A DNA stretch of 64,000 bases from positions 8,079,533-8,143,532 of the forward strand of contig NC_135170.1 in NCBI RefSeq assembly GCF_041146795.1, written 5' to 3'. Source of the stretch: Maylandia zebra (taxonomy: Eukaryota; Chordata; Actinopteri; Cichliformes; Cichlidae). The position numbers and the translations under genes are program-made. Shown one piece after another: positions 55,186-64,000 of the stretch (its first letter is position 1; each line of letters starts with the position of its first letter). The notes beneath the pieces are model-generated. The model had not been told where the DNA came from, ran no database searches, and worked only from the letters and a program-made list of their open reading frames with translations.

Positions 55186-56515
55186 CGGTTCTTCTTCTTC
55201 TTCAGTCAAGTTTAACGGCAGCTTGGATCCAAAACTGTTGCATTACTGCCATCTCCTGGCTGTTAATCGTCCGTCACTCCTGAATCCTCAGATCCTCTTG
55301 ATGAGACCAGTACTTCTCAAAAAAAGAAAAACCACCACTTTCCCTCCACCATGACTTAACTTATTAACCACTTGCTCAAATGTAAGTTCCCTTCCACCAC
55401 TCATTTCACCCCACATCACCCTCCTGTGACTTACATACTTCCTACAACTAAGGAGTACATGCTCAACCGTCTCCATATCAGTGCACCCATCACACAACCC
55501 CGTCAGATGTTTCCCTATCCGAAAAAGAGTATCATTTAAAAAGCAGTGGCCCGTTCGTATTCGACTGATAACAACCTCCTCACGTCTCTGCAATCCGCTA
55601 CTCCTCTTAGCTTCTATTGTGTTTTGCACCCTATATAAATGTCTCCCTTTTGTTTCATTATCCCATGCCATTTGCCATAAGTTCCGACTTTCTGCCCAAA
55701 CTACACTTTTCCCTTCAGATTTTGACAATGGTAACTGTACATCTATGTCGACTCTTTTGACAGCTGCTTTGGCCAACCTCTCTGCGCTTTCATTACCCAA
55801 GATACCCACATGAGCCGGAGTCCACATTATTACTACATGTTTATTTTGGTCAGACAGTCTATGATGAGCAAAAAGAATGTCATACAGAATTTGCTGATGG
55901 GTAGTTGTGTAACCCTGTGCAATACTTAATAATGCGGACAATGAATCACTGCATATCAGTACTTTTGAGACCCTGCTGTCCTCCACCCATTCTAGAGCCA
56001 GCAGTATGGAAAACAATTCAAATGCATACAGTATACACCCAGACGGGTTGATGTTCTTTTCGCAATCTTGATATTCAACACCGGAATTACCACTGCTACA
56101 CCAGTTGCTTCTGTCTTAGGATCTTTTGACCCATCTGTATACACCTATAAAAAGTCACTGTATTTGCTGTCCAATCTGTTATAGAATTTTTGACAAATAT
56201 CTGTGGTCACTTTCCGCTTTCCAGTGTCCGTTAAAGAGCTGTCCACGACAAGACACTTCAATGTCCATATGGGACGTAAAGGCCACAACACTGTCTGATT
56301 AAAGACTTTGTCAGACACTTTAAAAGTTCTTGCACTATCATCTCCAACCCACCCAAAACTATTTTTAAAAACCTTCCCTCTTTCCCAACAAGCCCCCAAC
56401 ACTTTCTTAACAAAACCATGTGGTTTCCTGCCTCCTGTGCTCAAAATCACCCGTGATCTTGTGATATCGCGAGTCTTTAAGGCAACTAACCACTATCGTT
56501 AGATTTTATCATGTC
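55186..56515 (-). pseudogene. I-type (Nimb-like) LINE 3' part with an RNase H domain
   Basis: Minus-strand pieces give ILSTGGRKPHGFVKKVLGAC (56450 on), SKYSDFL followed by a stop at about 56143, then VYTDGSKDPKTEA, the first RNase H motif. After a frame change come FSILLALEWVEDSR, KVLICSDSLSALLSI and WTPAHVGILGNESAERLAKA, the E, D and H/D motifs of an RNase H fold. A Cys-rich end follows (GLCDGCTDMETVEHVLLSC). The 3' UTR runs to GAAGAAGAAGAAG at about 55186, a short GAA tail. A C-terminal RNase H is typical of I-clade LINEs. It is 5'-truncated and broken. It ends about 30 bp upstream of the non-coding exon of the SAMD3-like locus. Confidence 0.85.
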
Positions 56516-56582
56516 ATATCAACAAGAATAAATTTAAGAGGTGCTAAGTTGGTAAATTTCATGCAGATCATATATGATTTAC

Positions 56583-57105
56583 AGAGATGGGCAGTAACGC
56601 GTTACTTGTAATGCGTTACTGTAATCTGATTACTTTTTTCAAGTAACGAGTAAAGTAAGGGATTACTATTGCAAAATCGGTAATTAGATTACCGTTACCT
56701 TCCCGTTGGAACGCTGTGTTACTGCGTTACTAAAACCGTGATTTTTTTGCGAGAATGTCTCATGACAGTGACGTAAGCGAGTGCGCCGTTAGTGACAACA
56801 GCTGTGTGCAGATCAACAATGGATCACATATCGATTGTGGGAGAGAGTATGAGCGTGCAGCGTTTAAAGTGTGGACGTACTGACCTTACTTTGAGTTTGA
56901 TTCCATAAAAAGTGACAAAAACATTAGCGTTCATCGTGCGTGGGAAAAAAAACTTCTTTTTACAGCGAAAAAAAACCCCTAAACTTCCAAGCAAGCACCG
57001 AGTGCGCAACGACGTAATGGGAAACTCACAGAGAAAGTCGCGGATTCTTCAACTGACCGCGGCACACCTGCACCAGGGTAAACCTCCGCCTACCCCCGGA
57101 CGATC
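56583..57105 (+). mobile_element. hAT-like repeat fragment
   Basis: GATGGGCAGTAACGCGTTAC, TTGTAATGCGTTACTGTAAT and the following GTAAC-rich subterminal array form one end of a very common fish hAT-type repeat that I know from memory. It runs at least to the block around CGCGGCACACCTGCACCAGG (57058). The other terminus is not found. It is followed directly by the promoter-like region of the gene at 57178, so it may have been truncated there. Confidence 0.65.
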
Positions 57106-57177
57106 TGATTTCCTCGTGTCAGCATTGTTCCCACATCATCATAATTAATGTTGTTCCAGGTTCAACATTGCAAGTGA

Positions 57178-57348
57178 CCAATCACCTTCTTGTGACGTCA
57201 TTCCTTTGCGACTTCGAAATACCCGCCTTCGAGTATTTCGAAATACAAGTGAAGAAGCGAGAAACCGCCGCCTGTCTGCCGAATTTGAAGTCAAATCGCC
57301 TGTCCGCCGAATTTGAAGTCAATTTAGGATACTTTCCTTTAATAAACG
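57178..57348 (+). promoter_or_regulatory. Promoter-like block and 5' non-coding exon of the MULE/SWIM gene
   Basis: CCAAT (57178-57182) and a perfect palindromic CRE, TGACGTCA (57192-57199), lie ten bases apart. A short CpG-bearing stretch follows, with the inverted pair CTTCGAAATAC/GTATTTCGAA (57213-57243) and a duplicated unit GCCGAATTTGAAGTCAA (about 57277 and 57303). The segment ends with the donor AAACG|GTAAGC (exon end 57348). The matching acceptor is TTTTTCCACCAG before 58028, two bases ahead of the start codon. A CCAAT+CRE arrangement is common in housekeeping-type promoters. The transcription start itself is not visible. Confidence 0.5.
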
Positions 57349-57695
57349 GTAAGCATTATACATATGTTCCTCACTTGGCTTGCTGTTTGTTTGCTAGCGA
57401 TAGGCTACTTGACGACAGCATTAGCTAACCAGTGTTCTCTAGACCAGCGTTCCCCAACTTTTTGGGTGTTTCGTGGCCTGGGGGTTGGGTCAGGCAAAAT
57501 TGCAGTAGCTTCCCTGATCATTTTACAAACATAAGTGAAGAGAATCTGGACTAAAAGGCCTAGACTTATGGTTGTGTGCTGAATCTATGAATCAAACTAT
57601 CACCTGGAAACATAATTAACTGGTCCATAGCTGTGAAACTGGACATGAGTTCTTGATTCTATGGAGATTAACAGTAATCCAGAAATTTACAAATT

Positions 57696-57861
57696 TGTCC
57701 CAGGGACATCGCGTAGATGTTGTCCCTGGGACATCGCGTAAATGTTGTCCCTGGGACATCGCGTAAATGTTGTCCCTGGAACATCATGTAGAAGTTGCCC
57801 TGGGACATCGTGTAGATGTTGTCCCTGGGACATCATGTTAAAGTTGCCAGAGACATACCAT
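57696..57861. repeat. 25-bp minisatellite in the first intron of the MULE/SWIM gene
   Basis: Six to seven imperfect tandem copies of a 25-bp unit around GTCCCTGGGACATCGCGTAA. The outer copies have decayed (ATCATGTAGAAGTT variants). Each unit contains the near-palindrome GTCCCTGGGAC. Confidence 0.93.
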
Positions 57862-58029
57862 ATGAAAGTTTAGCTTCTTTTAGCCCCTGTTTGTTTTATA
57901 TTATTTTATATATATTTTTTTTTAAATATTATATTTAATATTTACATTGTATTGCAAAAACCCCCAAAACAAGTTAAAATGAATTAATGAATATTGACTA
58001 ATTAAACCTTCGTTATTTTTCCACCAGAA

Positions 58030-61000
58030 ATGGACGACATAATTAGAAGAAGTGTTCTGAATGACGAAAAAAAAAGAACTGGAAAAGACACACAACTTTG
58101 TGTGCATGTGTCACAATGCCAGGAGGACCCATTCAGTGTTGTGTTAGAAAAATTGAACTCATTAACCCTTCATGGACATTATAAATGTTTAAATGTTGCC
58201 TCAGGTAAAGACAGGAAAAGAGACTATTACAAATTCAACTGCATCAGAGCTGGGAAAAAAAGTCGAAACAGCTACAGAGCAGTGGGCTGTAAGGCCTATG
58301 TTTCATTTAAAGTACTCAAATGTTGGAAAGACCACACAGTCATCGTGCAGCGTACATATGATAAGCATGATGGGCATGATCCTTCGGACCCAAAAGACGC
58401 ACATTTCAACAATATTTCCAGTGATTTGAGGAGGAAGATTGAGGAACTGCTTTCCCTTGGAACTAAGCCAGCCATCATACTAACCGAATGTCATAAATGG
58501 GCCAAAGAACATGGACACAGAGATCTTCACAACAGAGAGCATTTTGTCACACCACGTGACATTGACAGTGTTAGAACCTGCATGATGAGGAAGAAGCACT
58601 TTAACTGTGGAGACAGTCAAAGTGTACATACCTTACTTAATGGAAAACATCAAGAACATGTTCTCTTCTATCAACCATACACATCTGACCAAGAACTAAT
58701 GATTGTTTTGCAGACACCTGTAATGAAATCAAACATGGAGAACTATGCAAAACAGTTAGTATTTGTTGACACCACGCACTGCGTTAACCAGTATTCATTT
58801 CCCTTATTCACACTTGTTGTAAGAGATGATCATGGGCATGGAGTCCCTGTGGCCTATGCTATTGTCAGCAACGAAAGTCAGAAAACCCTGGAAACTGTTC
58901 TTGGAATAGTTTGTGAGCATTTCCCAACTTCCCCGAGGTAAATAATACATTGACAGCTATTAATTTTGAAATAATTCCTTTTCAAAAAAGTTATAACGTG
59001 CCAGAATCTAATGCTATAGCTGCAGCATGGGCTGCAAAAAACTTTCCTTTCCAGTTGTTAAAGTTATTCCTATAGGCTGTATGCAGTATTTTATATATCT
59101 ACTTGTGAGTTGAAATGTTTAATTTGGCATTGAAGTGGTGCTTTGAGATAGCAAAAACATTTTCATACTGTTTAATCTCATTTAGTGTTTTCTTTTTTTC
59201 TGTAGAGCATTTATGGTTGACAAAGACTTTGCGGAAATAAATGCTTTGCAGAAGGTTTTTCCAGAGTCAGCTATCCTTCTATGCTGGTACCATGTCTTGC
59301 AGGTAAACCACATTGTTTTCTTTTCACGTTGTCTAAGATGCACCTGAAACACATTTTTACAACAGGGTCCTGTTGTTATGATTTGCCTCATTGTGATATT
59401 CACCTACTCAGGTTAATGAATATAAAGGGATAAAATGTTGAGTGACTATGTCCATCCATTTAAGACCACAGTGCACTCATCTTCTGGTGGCTGCTTCCCA
59501 AAGCTCTTTTTGACATTTAAAAATATGTTTGCCTGGTTGATTTCTGTAATGCACAGGTCCTCTTGTCCAGTGAGTGACAAAGTTATTTTTGGACGTCAGC
59601 TTTCTTTTATGCTTTTTGTACAGCTGCTCCTCTGTCTCTCTCTCCAGATTAACTTTTTTTCTCTTACATTCACAGGCTGTTAATCGATGGCTTTCAAAAT
59701 CAGAGTCCGGGGTCCATGGGCTTTCTAACACCCAAAAGAGAAATGAAATCATTTCTTTCTTTTGTAAGCTGAAAGCTTGCACATCTGTAAGTGTAATTTG
59801 TCTATTTCACATTTTGATTTCTTGATTACACTAAGAGCATAATAACTTTCAGTTGCTAAAAAAAGTTACAGAGAGATACAAAATAGATTTTTGAAACAAT
59901 TTCTAAAACTGGCTTCTTATCTTGCTTATCAAAACAAGTACTTAAGCTGTGCAGAACATCATTGTGTCACCCACTGTGCAGTAGAACTTGTGAGTGGGAT
60001 TCTTTCACAGACAGATGCTGAAACCAAATATGCTTATAGGTTTAGTGTTCCTTCTTAGCCATTGTAAGGGAAGAAATAATTGCTTCTTAATACAAAAACA
60101 CGACATATTATTAATAACTTAAAATTCTTAATGTTATTCAATAAAAGGAAAAGGGCTTCAATACATAATATTAAAGATTTCAATAGGTCTGTTAAATGGA
60201 TTGAAATATATTCTGTTGCATCCAATTCTCTTAGGAGGACGACTTTAAAGCCACATCAGCAGAGTTCTGCCAGACATTTAAGCAATACCCTTTGGTGTGC
60301 CAGTATTTTCAGAAGCACTGGGAAGGCATTGGCCACATGTGGTGTGACTACGGCCGTCGCTTCAGTCACGCTCGTTCTGAAACAAACAATGTGATTGAAA
60401 GGTATGATTTATTATTTTGACCTCATTCAATTGTATTGCTGAAAAAAAGATATTATGCTTTAATCCAAGAGGCTAAACTGAGTAGGTTCGTCATGTCATT
60501 GCCAGAACAGGTTTTAGGCAAATCCTTTAAATTCTAGCAGCGTTTTTTATGTTATCACAACAAAAAACAGAGTAGGTGGATTTGCCTAAATCAGCTAAAC
60601 CGGCACAGAGCATTCCTTTATAAAAGACGTGTGCAATAGGTATTCCAATTTTTTAAAAAATAATACAGTCTTGATTAAAACTTTAAATTCCTTCAATTAC
60701 AGTTACTAATCATTTCAAATAACTGTTTTTCAGATTTTTCCACCGCCTGAAATACCAGTTTTTATCTGGCTACAAGAATAGGCGTCTGGATGATCTGATT
60801 GAAGTGCTCCTAGGGAAGGCCGACGACTACTTCTCAGTCATAAAAACCCTGCAAGATGTGGGCCGCATGAAAAACAGGTTTGCTGACACCTTGTCTCAAG
60901 TTTCAGACTCTGCTTCAAGACTGATGGAAAGTGGTTGGGCTCTTAAAATTACAGTCAAGAACAGCCATGGAGTTAATGCATATCAAGTCCCATCTGAGTC

Positions 61001-61781
61001 AAGAGAAGACATGGTGTATGATGTCTGCCCTGTTGAGTCCTACTGCAACTGTACATATGGCTTACGAGGACTTCTTTGCAAGCATCTAGTGTTACTTGCA
61101 AAATTAGCAGAGGCTGACAATGACATCTATCCAAACATGGAAACAGACATTTCTACCTTGGCAAGAATTGCAGTGAAAGAAAGGCATTACTTTGTACACT
61201 GTGAGGACTTGAAAGTGATAAAAATGCCAAGTTTGTTTGGAAATCTGTGTTTTTTTGCATCGGCTGAAACACTTCAGTGCACTTGTTGTACGTTCTCTCA
61301 CTATAACACATGTGCTTGCCTGAAGGTGGCTTGTAGCCATTTTAAACAAATGAAAAACTCTCTGAAAAGTCCTCTATCAACTTTGAATGACACTCCTGTA
61401 GTTGAAAGCACAGACAAAAAATGCACAGAAGATGCAGTTGGAAAACTAAATGCTGTTTTAGACACAGTTAAACAGTGGGCATTCATTCCAGAGGGTATTA
61501 CTGCAATGATAGATGAACTGCATACAAATGTCTTAAAAACAAAACAAGTAGGCAAAAGTATATGCCAGTACGAAATAAAGACGACAGATAATGCACGCAA
61601 AATTAGGCCATTGTATTCTAGCAAGAAACGTTCGGCCAGCATCGACATTCCAACAGTCTGTGAAAATGAATGTGAACAGTCGATAACCACTGAAAGAGAA
61701 ACATCCTCTGGAGAAAATGAAAACCTTTTGGAATACAAAACAAAAAAGAGAAGAGTTAAAGCTAAGTATATGCACAAGTAG
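58030..61781 (+). CDS. MULE transposase-derived SWIM zinc-finger protein, five coding exons, intact
   Basis: Exons 58030-58937, 59206-59302, 59676-59786, 60235-60401 and 60734-61781 have canonical GT..AG borders and join in frame to 776 residues. Residues ~65-118 form a FAR1/WRKY-GCM-like zinc domain (FNCIRAGKK, VGCKAYVSF, DKHDGHDP). Residues ~243-335 match the MULE transposase core: FVDTTHCVNQYSFPLF (D247), GVPVAYAIVSNESQKTLE, AFMVDKDFAEINAL (D308) and LLCWYHVLQ (C329, H332). RSETNNVIERFF gives a likely third acidic residue, E421. The SWIM finger is YCNCTYGLRGLLCKHL (C532, C534, C543, H545). A second Cys-rich patch (LQCTCCTFSHYNTCACLKV) and a basic tail (KTKKRRVKAKY) follow. Relatives are ZSWIM-type host proteins and Mutator-like elements. 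The apparent catalytic triad is kept. No terminal inverted repeats or 9-bp duplications were found around it. Confidence 0.88.
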
Positions 61782-62024
61782 ACTTTTGTGTGACATTTCA
61801 AAGGGACTGCATCCATTACTTCTGTTTATTGAAACCTAAAGCTGAATAGCTGTCTTAACTTTCTGCCAAGGAACAGATGAAAAGAAATTGTTTGGTCTCT
61901 CAAGCAGTTGTTATTTATGTGTGTTATTCATTACTTTGGCTTGGTTGCTGTTTTTGATACAAATTCATCTGTGCCCATTGTAATATTTTCATATGTTACT
62001 ATTTTTATATTGCTATGCATTATA

Positions 62025-62030
62025 AATAAA
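62025..62030 (+). terminator. Poly(A) signal of the MULE/SWIM gene
   Basis: AATAAA in GCATTATAAATAAAGG, about 245 bp after the stop codon. It is followed by T-rich and GT-containing sequence (TCTGCATTTGTAATTGTTGG) that suits a cleavage site. It is the first good signal downstream of the gene. Confidence 0.6.
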
Positions 62031-63825
62031 GGATTACTTATTACTATTAAAGGTCTGCATTTGTAATTGTTGGTATTATTTATAAAATATGCGCTCTTAA
62101 GTTTTTTGCTCCATAAAACGATACCTGTCACTTTTTGGACATAGAGTATCAGCTGTTGAGAATCCTGGCTCATACAAAATAGAAGTAAAAGGTTTCAACA
62201 TCCAGCCTTTTTATGATTAAATACAAAGTGTAATAACAGAGTTATTGGGGTGTGATTTTGTTAATAGTTAGTCTTAAGTATAAGTTTAATAGTAATGAGT
62301 AAGAAAATATAGCTAGAATAATGGAATGAGACTAACACCTGACCTCACACTGAGATTTGGTATGAAGTGGCATGTTTGTGCTAATGCTGACATTGGGGCT
62401 CAGAGTTCCTCTGTGTGTATATATTTGTGAACGTTAACTTGGCTAATGTCCAAGGGTTTGACTGCTTTCCTGTTGGATTGTATCACAAAGAACAGGGATA
62501 AGAGCACCAGTGGCCGTGCACACCCTCATCTCTCTCCTTCACCCGATCATTAGTGTTGGAAACCGGCATTAGCTCAGAGTAGATTAGACTTCAGTATAGT
62601 GCAAGTGATTTGATTTTATGATTATTTGATTCAGTTTTTTCTGTGTTCAAGCTCAATTACTTTAATAAAATATGTTGAATTCAAACAAATAAATAAACAA
62701 ATAAACTGTGGACATTACCCTTTTAAACCTTTCTGAAACAAGACAGGTAAAAACCAGTGTATAAAAGTTTACATAGGTATAAATAGCTCTAACACTTTAC
62801 TCCAGCCTGGCGTCCACACATGTGGACATCACATTTTGGGTTATTTAGACCAAAATACTAAATCTTGATCAACAAGTGCCTGATATACAGTTATGAGGAC
62901 ATTATACTGCAACTGTTCTATCGAAATTTCAAATTAATGTCCTCATATGTGGCTCTCATTTTTCTCAGAAACAAAAATTAGGTAAAAAAAACAAAACCTG
63001 GTAATTCTTTCTTTTTACATTCATCGGGTTCCAATCGGCCCAAATATCAAAGAGAAATTAAAAATGCATGCCATGGAAGATTTCGGGTCTTAGGGGGTTA
63101 AAATGACCAGACCCCTCCGGCCTGTTTTCCAGGCCACTAAATTAAACCCAGTCAATTACCAATTGAACAGAATAAAAACCTACGAGGTCCACTAATAGTC
63201 CAAAAGTCCAAATCTTTAATAGAAAAGACAGGCAGAACTCAAACAAACAATAATCCAAACGAGGAGCATATATACACACTGGAAAGTAAATAATTATAAG
63301 TTATTAAATCAGACTAATTAAATACAGTAAAACTAATAAGGGAAGACGAACACACGGGAAATAAAAATAACAGTGTAAACATACCAAAACTCAAAATAAA
63401 ACAGGAAAGCTACTACAAACCGAGTGTGACACAATTACATTCATATTGAAACATATGTGATAATTTTCTTTCTTTGTAGCATTTTTAAGATATGTGTTAG
63501 AACAGTCATTATGCTGTTTGGATTAGGAACCAATCATTTTTGCCAAATAGTTAACACAAACTTAGAACAACAATGAACAATTTTCAAGATTCTGATTTAC
63601 AGAACAAACAAAAGTCACAAAAGGTTTCATTATTTAAGAGACAAGATCAAGTTTTTCACACAGGAATGAAATGACAGAATCCAGTGCAGCGGGGCCAAAG
63701 GTGTGTGTCAGCAAACTGAAGGTTGAGGAATCAGTCAGTTCATGTTTAAGATTGTGTTGGATTTTGAGAAGAGTCTGTCTGTTATTAGAAAGTAAGATTA
63801 ACAATGTTACACCAATAACCCAAAT
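62031..63825. other. AT-rich downstream region with possible dispersed repeats
   Basis: No gene recognised. 62800-63120 (GCGTCCACACATGTGGACAT, with its palindromic CCACACATGTGG, and onward to CTTAGGGGGTTAAAATG) looks like a dispersed fish repeat, but I cannot delimit or name it. Confidence 0.35.
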
Positions 63826-63880
63826 AAGATAAGATAAGATAACCTTTATTAGTCCCACACGTGGGAAATTACAAATACGG
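63826..63880 (-). mobile_element. Extremely short CR1/Rex1-like LINE 3' tail
   Basis: ATAAGATAAGATAAGATAAC, then CTTTATTAGTCCCACACGTG and GGAAATT, match the 3' end of the element at 47301 for about 45 bp. The match then stops. This is either a severely 5'-truncated insertion or the last surviving piece of one. Confidence 0.7.
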
Positions 63881-64000
63881 GGAAATGACAAATAATACCA
63901 AAAAAGATAGAACTTTCATATTGTTTTACTAACTTACTTTGTCATATCAGCACTTGAATGGTCGATGCCTTTACAGACCATGTCTGTTGTGACATCGCAG

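Overview
This is eukaryotic DNA, almost certainly from a ray-finned (teleost) fish, probably a percomorph; a cichlid would fit but I cannot prove it. The evidence is long AT-rich non-coding DNA, (GT)n microsatellites, spliced genes, and a transposon set typical of fish: Tc1-like elements, hAT elements with 8-bp target duplications, L2-, CR1/Rex1-, I- and R4/Dong-type LINEs, a small LTR element and a possible Penelope-like repeat. I see no rRNA, tRNA, CRISPR array or prokaryotic operon.

Layout. 1-9.6 kb: mostly unrecognised AT-rich DNA with a LINE relic (0.6-1.2 kb), a GC-rich retroposon with a 15-bp target duplication (6.7-7.7 kb), a perfect hairpin (5.5 kb) and a solo LTR inside a (GT)n tract (8.8-9.1 kb). 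9.6-13.7 kb: a stack of DNA transposons. A dead IS630/Tc1-like copy (A) was hit by an apparently intact Tc1 element (9879-11478, 340-residue DD34E transposase), by a 319-bp hAT MITE and by a second dead copy (B). 13.7-19.5 kb: little recognisable; a microsatellite, a second hairpin, an L2 fragment and a large inverted repeat. 19.57-23.42 kb: copy C of the same IS630/Tc1-like family. Its transposase gene is intact across two introns (408 residues, DD35E) and its tail holds a partly duplicated MITE-like element. 24.4-27.7 kb: a transposon-poor stretch with possible conserved non-coding DNA.

28.0-32.4 kb: a nest of an L2 fragment, a DD37E Tc1-like element inside it, and a retroposon plus a hAT element inside that. 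32.4-35.0 kb: LINE and LTR relics. 35.07-40.2 kb: a minus-strand LINE with a restriction-like endonuclease, split by a 1.86-kb hAT element. 40.2-42.8 kb: an LTR retrotransposon without a recognisable pol gene. 43.0-46.0 kb: a damaged L2 LINE. 47.3-48.7 kb: a Rex1/CR1-like fragment. 50.5-52.1 kb: a hAT element inside a hAT element.

Two host-like loci lie at the right end. At 53.3-55.2 kb (minus) is a frameshifted member of a fish multigene family with a PB1-like N-terminus (SAMD3-like), with a LINE directly in front of its first exon. At 57.2-62.0 kb (plus) is the best gene of the window: five coding exons that splice cleanly into a 776-residue protein with a FAR1/WRKY-GCM-like zinc domain, a MULE transposase core and a SWIM zinc finger. 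It has a CCAAT+CRE promoter-like block, a 5' non-coding exon and a poly(A) signal. It is either a domesticated Mutator-like transposase (ZSWIM-like) or a young autonomous element.

Most coding capacity here belongs to mobile DNA. The clean target duplications let the order of insertions be read directly. The strongest candidates for something functional or undescribed are the intron-containing DD35E transposase with its derivatives, the MULE/SWIM gene, and the intact Tc1 element.
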